In this document: positions 1 through 7,690 of the stretch, in pieces
Layout: each line of letters starts with the position of its first letter
Position numbering within the stretch: position 1 is the stretch's first letter
Notes under the pieces: generated by a model
Told to the model about the DNA's origin: nothing
Databases searched by the model: none
Seen by the model: only the letters and a program-made list of their open reading frames with translations
Translations under genes and position numbers: made by a program
Assembly (NCBI GenBank): GCA_029946125.1
Contig: JAQSDX010000032.1
Span: 1-41,068 of the forward strand
Length of the DNA: 41,068 nucleotides
Direction of reading: 5' to 3'
DNA from: Candidatus Methylobacter titanis
GTDB taxonomy: Bacteria; Pseudomonadota; Gammaproteobacteria; Methylococcales; Methylomonadaceae

Positions 1-288
1 AAATGCTTATTTTTACATGTTAGCAATTTTTGCTACTTTTAAAACACGCACTGAGCATTTGAACTCCACTGACACCTTGAGTGTCGGCTTACGGGCATTG
101 CCTAATAAAAGCACGAGTTTTGCCGGTACCGAAGCGGCATAGCGTTTTTATAAAAACGCCCGTGTCACCTTAACGAAATTCACGAGCCCTTATTAATCGC
201 AGTCCATGAAGGCATTGCTACGCATTGCAGTCAATATGCATTATGCGTAAATGATGGGTCGCGGCTGAATTATCGAAAACATGCCGGA
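1..288. other. Intergenic left edge, no gene seen
   Basis: No convincing coding region is visible before the Crp-like gene that ends at 289. The stretch holds a small hairpin (GACAC/GTGTC arms, 71-85) and a perfect palindrome at 142-159, listed separately. Either could lie in the 3' region of the minus-strand regulator gene, but neither is followed by a clear T-run in that direction. Confidence 0.5.
142..159. repeat. Perfect 18-bp palindrome
   Basis: GCGTTTTTA followed directly by TAAAAACGC is an exact inverted repeat without a loop. It could be a protein-binding site or part of a bidirectional terminator, since its centre is A/T-rich and flanked by GC. The nearest gene end is at 289, so a terminator role would need a long 3' tail. 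Confidence 0.6.
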
Positions 289-978
289 TTATTTATCCTG
301 TTCGCCGCTGGCGATATGATTCAAGTAATGAATATTTTTGATCTGCAAGGCGCTGCCGTCGCGCACAATAACGCCATTTGTCTGCAGTTTTTGAAATACA
401 CGGGTGACGGTTTCCCGGGTGACGTTGATCATGATCGCAATCTCCTGATGGGTTGGCGCGAGGGTAATGACTTGTTCACCGGAGGGAGTCTTTATGGTTA
501 ACTGAATCAGCTGCGCACAGACGCGTTGCAGCGGCGAGGACATCGTTAGCAGGGTTCGTTGTACCAGCGCTTCGCGCAAGCGTCGAGCCAGCCGTGTATT
601 GATAATGGCGGCGACCTGCGGAACCTCGTTAATAAGCTGCAAAATGATGTTGGCGGGTACCGTAACAAAACGCGACGGTGCCAAAGAGATCACAAATTCG
701 TGAGTAGGCAACTGATCAACAACGGCAAGTTCGCCAAAAAAATCGTTCGGCTCGACAAAATAAAGTCCTGCTTCGCGCCCGTCGAGCGTCATATCAACCC
801 CCTGCAGCCGTCCATCCATCAGCAGTCCAAGAGAGTGAGCGTGTTGATTCTTCTCCATCACAACCTTGCGCCGGGGCACCTCCACCAGTTGCGCATACTG
901 ACTGAGCGTACCAATAATTTCAACGGGAACCGGCTTAAAAAGATCAAACTGCTTAAGCAGCAGCGGGTCAACCGACAT
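289..978 (-). CDS. Crp/Fnr-family transcriptional regulator
   Basis: A 229-aa protein with an N-terminal cyclic-nucleotide-binding fold (about residues 10-125), a dimerisation helix (about 125-150) and a C-terminal winged HTH. The HTH is clear: PTHQEIAIMINVTRETVTR (175-193) holds Arg188, Glu189 and Arg193, the same spacing as the TGTGA-reading residues of E. coli CRP. In the binding pocket the FGEL stretch (81-84) is kept, with Glu83 matching CRP Glu72. The Arg-Ser pair that holds the cyclic phosphate in CRP aligns with His93-Glu94, so ordinary cAMP binding is doubtful. FNR-type cysteine ligands are absent; the only Cys is 154. The gene is transcribed away from the FecR/cyclase operon starting at 1318, and a CRP-type site lies between them. 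Family is certain; ligand is unknown. Confidence 0.93.
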   Translation of the reverse strand: MSVDPLLLKQFDLFKPVPVEIIGTLSQYAQLVEVPRRKVVMEKNQHAHSLGLLMDGRLQGVDMTLDGREAGLYFVEPNDFFGELAVVDQLPTHEFVISLAPSRFVTVPANIILQLINEVPQVAAIINTRLARRLREALVQRTLLTMSSPLQRVCAQLIQLTIKTPSGEQVITLAPTHQEIAIMINVTRETVTRVFQKLQTNGVIVRDGSALQIKNIHYLNHIASGEQDK

Positions 979-1060
979 AATGGGCTAAATCTTTTTTCAA
1001 AAACAAGGGATGCCTTATATATAGGATGAAGAGCTTTAGAGAGGAGAATTAGAATCTGAT

Positions 1061-1080
1061 ATGTGGCGTTATGTGGCGTT
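1061..1080. repeat. Tandem 10-bp duplication
   Basis: ATGTGGCGTT occurs twice head to tail in the spacer between the Crp-like gene and the FecR operon. The spacer (979-1317) also has a GAATT/AATTC hairpin at 1121-1134 and a C-run stretch at 1201-1231 that resembles 6099-6126. No gene is seen in the spacer. Confidence 0.5.
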
Positions 1081-1250
1081 TATTATAGGGCACTCACCGC
1101 CTGATCGCCATCATTTTGGAGAATTGAAAAATTCTAGCTTAAGCCGACGCTCGCTTTCGCGCAAGAGTGCCAGCACCATTAAGTTGACGCATGGACAGAG
1201 TCGCCCCCCCCACATTAGCCATTATTTTATCCAGATAAGCTGTATCCAAT

Positions 1251-1266
1251 TGTGATTTCAGGCACA
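1251..1266. promoter_or_regulatory. Candidate CRP-type operator TGTGA-N6-GCACA
   Basis: The sequence TGTGATTTCAGGCACA matches the CRP consensus TGTGA-N6-TCACA at nine of ten conserved positions. It ends 51 bp before the FecR start at 1318 and lies in the intergenic region shared with the divergent Crp-like gene. A consensus -35-like TTGACA follows at 1276-1281, but no clear -10 box could be fixed. Binding by the neighbouring regulator is inferred from its CRP-like recognition helix. Confidence 0.55.
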
Positions 1267-1317
1267 GCGTAAAAATTGACATAAGCCGATAATAGCTTAA
1301 TAGATAAGGCTGTTCCA

Positions 1318-2724
1318 ATGAGAAACCAGATGAATGAATCAATAGAGGCGTATTGCTCCAGAGCGTTTCGTGCCGGTAAAAAGCGATGGCGTGGCGTAGC
1401 TGCGGCCATCTTGCTGGCGTTGATCGCGATTCCCCTCAGTGCCAACGAACCCAGCAAGCCGGACGAGGTGGGTCGCGTCACCCTGGTCATTGGCCAAGCT
1501 TTGGCGGATAACAACAAAGGTGAACGGCGTCCGCTAAAACGAGGCGATGCGGTCTACGTTGACGAAACCATCGAAACGGCCGCAGGCGGGCATGTGCATT
1601 TACGCTTTGTCGATGAGGGCACCGTCAGTCTGCGGCCCAATAGCCGCCTAAGCATCGAGCTTTATCACTACGACAAAGTGCAACCCAAAAACAGCGCGAT
1701 CCGCTTCAATCTCGAAGCCGGTGTTGTCCGCAGTATTTCCGGAAAGGCGACCGAAGCCGCTCATGACCGGTTTCGGCTAAACACGCCGATTACCGCGATT
1801 GGCGTTTTGGGCACGGATTTTGTAGTGCGCGCAGATGCCGAAAAAACCTGGGCAGGCGTTTATTCGGGCGCTATTGCCATCGCTCCACTGAGTGCACAGT
1901 GCGCAGTCAATGGTCTGGGGGCCTGCGGGGGCGCAACGCACTTATCGGAAGCCATGGGCGGCGTCATGATTGAATTCAGTGGCCGCAGGGAAAAAGAGAA
2001 AATCGTGCCGCTGGATTCGGCGATCCTGTCGAAGGCGAGTCATACCGGCAGCGAGCAGCCCGATCAGCCTGCGGTTACGCCGGGGCGCATCACCGTTGCC
2101 GAAATGAAAGCCACTGACATTGCCAATCGTTTAGATGTCGTCTCGCAGCCAGCTCAGTCAATCCAGCCCATTCAGCCTATCCCTCCGGTTCAGTCCATCC
2201 CGCCGGTTCTGCCGCCATCGCCCTTTGCCTGGGCGCGCTGGGGTGGCCAATTGCCTGTGGATACCCTGAGTCAGCCCTATGCCGAGGCGCGAGCAGGACG
2301 CGATGTCACCATTGGCAATAAATATTTCGCCCTGTTCCGTGCGCCATCAGCGTTGACCGGGTTAGAGCCTCGGGCAGGCGCGTACGATTTCAACTTGGCG
2401 CGCGATCAGGTTCATTTTGTCGGCAATGGCTCGTCCTGGCAGACGCAGGACAGTCCGTTCGCCAAGCTGGATGCGGCGACACTGCGGGTCGATTTTGCCC
2501 AGCGTGAGTTTGCTACCCACCTGGAAATGAGTCATCCGCAAGCAGGCGCGGCGGTTCTCGATCTGTCCGGGCCGGTTCAGGATAACGGCATTTTTGGGGC
2601 ACAGGATGCCGCCGGCAAAGTGGCAGGTGCGTTGTCAACCGATGGCGCACATGCCGGAATGCTTTTCGAGCGCGAGGTTCAGGCAGGAACCTTTCATGGC
2701 ATCACGGATTGGACCAAAAAATGA
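1318..2724 (+). CDS. FecR-domain protein, exported
   Basis: A 468-aa protein. A basic N-terminus and hydrophobic stretch (about 24-42, ending ALIAIPLSANE) form a signal peptide or anchor. A FecR domain follows (about 48-190): residues such as LKRGDAVYVDETIETAAGG, then RFVDEGTVSLRPNSRL and the later VLGTDFVVR are typical of the family. A Pro/Gln-rich linker lies at about 277-302, then a C-terminal beta-rich domain I do not recognise. An AAGG ribosome site at 1306-1309 supports the start. The gene overlaps the next one by ATGA, so the two are translationally coupled. Classical FecR proteins relay signals to a sigma factor, but none is present here; the domain instead pairs with a CHASE2 cyclase. 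A role in periplasmic sensing or scaffolding is inferred. Confidence 0.88.
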   Translation: MRNQMNESIEAYCSRAFRAGKKRWRGVAAAILLALIAIPLSANEPSKPDEVGRVTLVIGQALADNNKGERRPLKRGDAVYVDETIETAAGGHVHLRFVDEGTVSLRPNSRLSIELYHYDKVQPKNSAIRFNLEAGVVRSISGKATEAAHDRFRLNTPITAIGVLGTDFVVRADAEKTWAGVYSGAIAIAPLSAQCAVNGLGACGGATHLSEAMGGVMIEFSGRREKEKIVPLDSAILSKASHTGSEQPDQPAVTPGRITVAEMKATDIANRLDVVSQPAQSIQPIQPIPPVQSIPPVLPPSPFAWARWGGQLPVDTLSQPYAEARAGRDVTIGNKYFALFRAPSALTGLEPRAGAYDFNLARDQVHFVGNGSSWQTQDSPFAKLDAATLRVDFAQREFATHLEMSHPQAGAAVLDLSGPVQDNGIFGAQDAAGKVAGALSTDGAHAGMLFEREVQAGTFHGITDWTKK

Positions 2725-4670
2725 TAACGACCGAGTCGCTGCTCAAAAACCGTCTAACACCGTTGTTGCTGGCCTCAACCTTAACGCTGATGGCTGGCGT
2801 GTTTTGGGCTGAGCCCTTTTCCCGCATTGAAGCCGCTGTCGGCGATCACCTGTGGCAGCTGATGGCTAGCTCTGGCAACCGGGAGCGCCGCGTAGTCGTC
2901 ATCGATATCGACGAAGCCAGTATTGCCCGTTACGGCGCCTGGCCATGGCCCCGCGAGCGTACCGCGGACTTGTTCAGAAGCCTGACAGAGCAGGGCGTTG
3001 CCCAGCGCATTGTCGATATTGCTTTTCCCGAGTCAAAATCCGGAGACGACCGGCTGGCAACAGAATTACTGAAAACCCCGACTGTGCTGGCGCAGGTATT
3101 GGCCATCGATGCCGACGAGCCGGTGAATAGAGGCTCGCTGCAAGCAGGCATGTCCGGCGGGCTATGTCCGGGGCAATTCCCGGAGGCTAGAGCTGCGATA
3201 GGCAATGCGCCCACTCTCCGGGCGGCAAGCGCCGGTCATATCAGCCCCCGGATCGCGGCCGATGGCGTCATTCGGCAGTTACCGGCCATCATCTGTTACC
3301 AACACAAAGCCTATGCCGCGTTGGCGCTGGCCGCGATTGCCGCAGGCGCAGGCGTAGCGCCGGAGTTTAGCGTTGTTTCCGGCACGAAATGGCTGGGTCC
3401 TGTGGCCACTTTGCGCCATCCGGGGTTGCCGGGTTTTGCCGTGCCGATTAACCGCCAGGGCGACATCCTGTTGCCCTGGTGGATGTCCAGAGAGGCCATC
3501 ATGGCTTTTTCCGCAAAGGATGTGATGGAAGGCAACGTGCCTGCAGGGTACCTGCAAGGCGCTTGGGCGCTACTCGGTGCGACCGCTTTCAGCATCGGCG
3601 ATACGGTGCCGACGCCGCAGGCGGCAGCGGCAAGCGGCGTCGAAGTTCACGCGCAACTGATCACCGCGCTGCTCGATGGCCGGATACCTTTTCAGCCTCG
3701 CGGTGCAATATGGCTGCAGACCGCTTGGATAGTGCTGTCGGCCTTGCTGCTGCTCGGCGCCAGCCGTTTTCGACGCGGCGTGTTACGGGTTTATGGGCCG
3801 GTATTGGCAGGACTGCTGCTGTTGTGCGCAACCGCAGTCCTGCATGCGGGACTGCTCTGGGCCGCCAGTCTCTGGCTGCCGTGGATGGCAGCGGTGTTTT
3901 TTATCCTGTCATTGCTGACGTTTATCACCACACAAGGCTATCTCAGCAGTCGCGCCGAAGGCGTCTTGCTTTACCGCAACCTGTCCAGCTATCTGCCGGA
4001 ACACGTAGCCCGGCAGATAGCTGGACAGGAACCCGGCAGCACCCTCAATGCGCATCACGAGCAAGTCATTGTGCTCTATGCCGATTTAAGAAACTTCTCG
4101 GCTTGGTGCGAGCAGTTGCCGGCGGAACAGGCCGGGGCGCTGTTGCATAACTTCTATACCTTTGCCGGAAAAATCATCGAGCAGCAAGGCGGCGTGGTGG
4201 AAGAATACGTCGGCGATGCGGTGATGGGCGTGTGGCGTAGCGGTGACAGCGATCTGCGGCCGCTCACTGCCGCCAAAAGCATAGTGCTGACCGGGGGGCA
4301 GCTGTTTGGCGCCGAAACCGGGATCAACGCCCTGCCGCCGTTGGCGATAGGCATCGGCATCGAACAGGGCAAAGTCTTGGTGGGATCGTTTGGCCCGGCG
4401 CGGCGTCGAACCTACACCCTGTTGGGCAAGACAGTGACCACTGCGATACGCTTGCAGGCGATGACCGGCGAACTGGCGCAAGCCATCATTTGCGGCGAAA
4501 ATATCGCCGGAATCTGGCAAGACCGCGCTGCACTGGTGTCGCTGGGCAAGTTTCTGTTACCAGACCGGCGGCAGCCGACAGAACTGTTCGTACCGGAAAT
4601 GGGCCATTGCCCGGTAGATTCGCCGCTAGCCAATCCGCTACCAACGGAGTTGATGGTAGACGACGAGTGA
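2721..4670 (+). CDS. CHASE2-domain class III nucleotidyl cyclase
   Basis: A 649-aa membrane protein. It has an N-terminal membrane segment (about 12-32), a periplasmic CHASE2 sensor (about 35-320, with VVVIDIDEASI and GAWPWPRE), three membrane helices (about 328-405) and a cytoplasmic class III cyclase domain (about 445-600). The ATG at 2721 is chosen because it overlaps the FecR stop as ATGA; an upstream TTG at 2709 is less likely. Both metal-binding aspartates are present (Asp455 in YADLRNF and Asp499 in VGDAVM), as is Arg577. The purine-selecting Lys and Asp of adenylate cyclases align with Glu495 and Lys570, and the transition-state Asn aligns with Thr573. The fold is clear; product identity and even activity are open. 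It overlaps the next gene by four bases. Confidence 0.9.
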   Translation: MITTESLLKNRLTPLLLASTLTLMAGVFWAEPFSRIEAAVGDHLWQLMASSGNRERRVVVIDIDEASIARYGAWPWPRERTADLFRSLTEQGVAQRIVDIAFPESKSGDDRLATELLKTPTVLAQVLAIDADEPVNRGSLQAGMSGGLCPGQFPEARAAIGNAPTLRAASAGHISPRIAADGVIRQLPAIICYQHKAYAALALAAIAAGAGVAPEFSVVSGTKWLGPVATLRHPGLPGFAVPINRQGDILLPWWMSREAIMAFSAKDVMEGNVPAGYLQGAWALLGATAFSIGDTVPTPQAAAASGVEVHAQLITALLDGRIPFQPRGAIWLQTAWIVLSALLLLGASRFRRGVLRVYGPVLAGLLLLCATAVLHAGLLWAASLWLPWMAAVFFILSLLTFITTQGYLSSRAEGVLLYRNLSSYLPEHVARQIAGQEPGSTLNAHHEQVIVLYADLRNFSAWCEQLPAEQAGALLHNFYTFAGKIIEQQGGVVEEYVGDAVMGVWRSGDSDLRPLTAAKSIVLTGGQLFGAETGINALPPLAIGIGIEQGKVLVGSFGPARRRTYTLLGKTVTTAIRLQAMTGELAQAIICGENIAGIWQDRAALVSLGKFLLPDRRQPTELFVPEMGHCPVDSPLANPLPTELMVDDE

Positions 4671-5878
4671 ATCTTACCTGGAAAATCCTGGCGCTGGCGC
4701 TTGCCTGCAGCTTTGCCCCGCTCGCTGCGGCAACTGCCTGTGACCCGGACTGCAGCCAAAAAGTCGATGAACTGGTGCGCCAGGCCGCGTCACTGAATGC
4801 CGGAAGGCGCTACACCGAAGCCGCCGATCTGTTGGAACGGGTCTTGATGCAATATCCGGATGTCAGCGGTGCCGCCGAGCAATACAACCGCGCCCTGGCG
4901 GGGATAGACAGCCAGGACGTGACTCAACCGCAGCACCAGCCGAGCCAGTCGGAGGTGCCACAGCAACCCTGGCAAATCAATGCCGGCCTGCAAATGCGCG
5001 GCGGTTACAGCAGCAACCTTAATCAGGCGCCTAGCCAGTCAAGCATCCAGTTAACCTTGCCCTCCGGGCCGGTCACCGTTGAATTGCAGCCGCAATTTCG
5101 CCAACAGGCGGGTTTCGGGGTCGAAACCCAGCTGAGCGCAAACGCGGTGCGAACCCTCGCTGACAACCGGCAATGGCAAGTGAGAGGCGAGCTTTTTAAC
5201 CGGGAAACAGGCTACAGCGGTTACGCCGACTATCAGGGCACCAACCTGCTGACCTCGCTAATACAGCAGGGCGACGGCGGCACCGAGACCGGTGCCGCGC
5301 TGGGCTTCAGTGCGTTGCGTTACGGTGGCGACGTTTACCTGTATACCGTGCAGATGATGTTGCGTCACGCCGGCAAGCAAGGTGCCTACTGCAAGCCGCA
5401 GGCGGGGATAGATGTGTTGTGGCAAAGACAGCATGGAAACCCGCTGCTGGACAGTCGCTATGGCGGGCTGATGGCCGGCATGCTCTGCAATACTAGGCTG
5501 GGTTTATATAATGCCGCGATCAGCGCCGGATGGGATTGGGCCAGCAGCCAGCGGCCGGGCGGGGATCAACAGCGGGTCAAGTTGGAAGTGGCCGGAATCT
5601 GGCTGACCGATGCCATCCGCTGGGGCAGCTTTGTCAAAGCCCGCGCCGACATCCTGCAAAGCAATGACCTGCAAGCCTACAGTCCCTGGCTGAGTCATGG
5701 CGCCGGCAGAGACATACGCCGCATAGGGGCGGGGCTGGATTACGATTGGCCGTTGACGCCGATCGCCGGCAACTGGCGCGGTGTGGCCAGCGTTCAATGG
5801 CAACAGCAGCACAGCAACATCAGTCTGTTTGAAACCGACGCCCTGGAAGGCTGGCTGGGCGTGAGAGTCGCCTGGTAA
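4667..5878 (+). CDS. TPR-beta-barrel outer-membrane protein
   Basis: The likely start is the GTG at 4667, which overlaps the cyclase stop (GTGA) and opens straight into a signal peptide (WKILALALACSFAPLAAAT). The same frame is open upstream, but only inside the cyclase gene. The 403-aa product has a short TPR-like helical part (about 30-80, with LNAGRRYTEAADLLERVL) and a Gln/Pro linker. About 300 residues of alternating beta strands follow, beginning GGYSSNLNQ and ending in an aromatic residue (VAW), as outer-membrane barrels do. The TPR-plus-barrel plan resembles Slam/DUF560-type proteins, without proof of that role. As third gene of the coupled FecR-cyclase operon it may be the surface component of one trans-envelope unit. 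Confidence 0.8.
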   Translation: MNLTWKILALALACSFAPLAAATACDPDCSQKVDELVRQAASLNAGRRYTEAADLLERVLMQYPDVSGAAEQYNRALAGIDSQDVTQPQHQPSQSEVPQQPWQINAGLQMRGGYSSNLNQAPSQSSIQLTLPSGPVTVELQPQFRQQAGFGVETQLSANAVRTLADNRQWQVRGELFNRETGYSGYADYQGTNLLTSLIQQGDGGTETGAALGFSALRYGGDVYLYTVQMMLRHAGKQGAYCKPQAGIDVLWQRQHGNPLLDSRYGGLMAGMLCNTRLGLYNAAISAGWDWASSQRPGGDQQRVKLEVAGIWLTDAIRWGSFVKARADILQSNDLQAYSPWLSHGAGRDIRRIGAGLDYDWPLTPIAGNWRGVASVQWQQQHSNISLFETDALEGWLGVRVAW

Positions 5879-5896
5879 CGGTGTTCTTGGCATTAC

Positions 5897-5922
5897 GTGG
5901 GCGCGAATTTATTCGCGCCCAC
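5897..5922. repeat. REP-like perfect palindrome (12-bp arms)
   Basis: GTGGGCGCGAAT, a TT spacer, then ATTCGCGCCCAC. It lies 18 bp after the barrel-protein stop. The layout, GTRGG-rich arms around a TT loop, matches the palindrome at 37780-37807, so both look like members of one dispersed family. It may also act as the operon's transcript end. Confidence 0.75.
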
Positions 5923-5939
5923 AATATTCAGGGTAGTAG

Positions 5940-6077
5940 CGTGGGCAATGCTTTTTGCCCATGCGTTTAAACGCATAACCTGTATTTAATGCTCAAATAC
6001 CATACAATAGCGGCATGTCACATTATCGACGCGCCACAATGGCTGGCGGAACCTATTTCTTTACTATTGATGCATAG
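5940..6077 (+). pseudogene. RAYT (REP-associated tyrosine transposase) N-terminal remnant
   Basis: The ATG at 6015 opens a reading frame encoding MSHYRRATMAGGTYFFTIDA and then a stop. The pattern YRR-x4-GGTYFFT is the characteristic start of REP-associated Y1 transposases. Only about 20 residues remain: the frame is cut where the inverted-repeat element at 6072-6197 begins. The leader at 5940-5993 contains two palindromic elements (GGGCAA/TTGCCC and GCGTTTAAACGC) and closely resembles the leader at about 18706-18755, next to another RAYT fragment. The HUH and catalytic Tyr motifs are missing, so it cannot be functional. Confidence 0.75.
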
Positions 6078-6197
6078 CTATCTACACAAATTATTCGCTC
6101 GCCCCCGCATTAGCTATTATTTTATCTAATCCGCTTAATGCAGTGACGCGGAAGCGTGGGAACGCATAATCAGGAAAACTTGTGTAGATAGCTATGC
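6072..6197. mobile_element. 126-bp element with 18-bp perfect terminal inverted repeats
   Basis: The left end GCATAGCTATCTACACAA (6072-6089) is the exact reverse complement of the right end (6180-6197). The 90-bp interior has no ORF; part of it (6099-6126) resembles 1201-1231. The element abuts the broken RAYT frame and ends just before the histidine kinase gene. This structure fits a MITE or a RAYT-related nonautonomous repeat. No clear target-site duplication could be assigned. Confidence 0.65.
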
Positions 6198-6238
6198 CTT
6201 TAGGTCAGGGTAATTCACGTCGTTCCAAAGAGAGCTCA

Positions 6239-7690
6239 ATGAAACCAATCTTTTACCGTCCTGCCCAGCTGCGTGGCCTGGCCTTCTTGGGTTTATTGTT
6301 GATGGCTCTCGCCATACTCGGCGGCATGATCTGGCGGAATGTGCATCATTTTGAAACGGTTTTTTCTTATGTCAATTATTCGCACCGTATCCAAAATGTT
6401 TCAGTGGGTTTACAGCAATCGTTGATTGAATATTTGACCGAAACGGCGTCGGATTCACATTCAGAGGCACTGACCAAAACGCTGGATGAGATGGAGGCGT
6501 TGATGGCAGACAATCGCTATTTATCAACCGCGACCAGAACGAGTCTGGAAACGGTCCGGACTATGCTGGCTGATTTGCCCGCATTACAAAAACATGAACA
6601 GCACAATCGTCTGTTAGCGGTCCTTAAATTGATGAGCGAAACGCTGGATAACGAGGCCTTGCAGCGCGAAGAATTACTGGAGGACATTAGCCGGAGTACC
6701 CAAACCGAATTGTATATAGCCTTGGCTATTTTTCTGGCGATATTGATTGTCGCGCTATTATTTTTTCGTTTCAGAATCCTGCATCCGTTAAATGATTTGA
6801 GGGAGTTGCTACAGCATTTGACCGAAGAAAATTTTACCCCGATCACCACCGATCATCTCGATCCGCTGCTGTTACCTGTGTTTGACAGTTATAACGAGAT
6901 GGTTAACCATCTCGCGGAATTGGAAGATAGCAATCGCTTGCATGCACAATCACTGCAACATGAGGTCAGGTTAGCCACGCAAGCCTTATTGGAGCAGCAA
7001 TACAGCTTGGCGAGAGCTGACCGGTTAGCGGCAATAGGAGAAGTCGCCGCGGAATTGGCGCACGAAATACGAAATCCACTAGCCGGAGTTCAAATGGCGG
7101 TTAGCAATTTACGCCGTGAAATTGATGACAAAGACCAACTGGAAAGGCTGGATTTGATTAATGCAGAACTAAAACGGATGGCAAGACTGCTTAATGACAT
7201 GCTCGATCAGAGCCGTCATTCGCCGGAAGAAGCCACCACTTTGGATGTAAGGACGTTAATTCGGGATTTGGTGGCGTTGACCCGTTATCAGATTGCCGAA
7301 TCCATATGCTTGGAAATTGAAGCTCCTTGCGCCTTGCCGGTGCATCTGCCTGAGAGCGGGATACGGCAAGCCTTATTGAATTTGATACTGAATGCAGCCG
7401 ATGCGCTTGAAGGTAATCCCGGAACTATCCATATCAAGGCGCGCACCAGCAGGCAGGGATTACGCATCGATGTGCAGGATAACGGCATCGGTTTTTCCCA
7501 AGATATGCTGGAGCATGGCATCCGACCCTTTCGCACCAGTCGTCAACGCGGCACCGGCTTAGGCTTGGCAATGGTACAACGCTTTGTAAAAGATGTGGGC
7601 GGTACCATCAGTCTAGCCAATCAACCGACCCATGGCGCATGCGTATCCATATTGTTGCCCAATGAATGCATAATCAGAGATAGATCATGA
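6239..7690 (+). CDS. Membrane sensor histidine kinase
   Basis: A 483-aa kinase. It has two membrane helices (about 11-32 and 158-177) enclosing a helical periplasmic sensor of about 125 residues. A HAMP-like linker follows, then a HisKA domain with phosphoacceptor His275 in AELAHEIRNPLAG. The HATPase domain has an N box (LNLILNAADAL), DNGIGF and GTGLGLAMV. I chose the ATG at 6239 because AAAGAGAG precedes it; an in-frame ATG at 6194 would place the N-terminus inside the inverted-repeat element. The stop overlaps the next start as ATGA, so kinase and regulator form a pair. The periplasmic part has no recognised ligand-binding domain and the signal is unknown. Confidence 0.93.
   Translation: MKPIFYRPAQLRGLAFLGLLLMALAILGGMIWRNVHHFETVFSYVNYSHRIQNVSVGLQQSLIEYLTETASDSHSEALTKTLDEMEALMADNRYLSTATRTSLETVRTMLADLPALQKHEQHNRLLAVLKLMSETLDNEALQREELLEDISRSTQTELYIALAIFLAILIVALLFFRFRILHPLNDLRELLQHLTEENFTPITTDHLDPLLLPVFDSYNEMVNHLAELEDSNRLHAQSLQHEVRLATQALLEQQYSLARADRLAAIGEVAAELAHEIRNPLAGVQMAVSNLRREIDDKDQLERLDLINAELKRMARLLNDMLDQSRHSPEEATTLDVRTLIRDLVALTRYQIAESICLEIEAPCALPVHLPESGIRQALLNLILNAADALEGNPGTIHIKARTSRQGLRIDVQDNGIGFSQDMLEHGIRPFRTSRQRGTGLGLAMVQRFVKDVGGTISLANQPTHGACVSILLPNECIIRDRS

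Noticed and set aside
3479-4150. 223-codon plus-strand frame inside the cyclase gene
   Set aside because: Arg/Ser-rich shadow of the real cyclase frame, with no ribosome site or family.
4490-4666. Upstream extension of the barrel-protein frame
   Set aside because: Lies wholly inside the cyclase domain; the GTG at 4667 gives a signal peptide directly and a GTGA overlap.
5890-5905. TGGCATT-ACGT-GGGCG resembling a sigma-54 promoter
   Set aside because: The -12 part is poor and is formed by the REP-like palindrome; no gene follows at a suitable distance.
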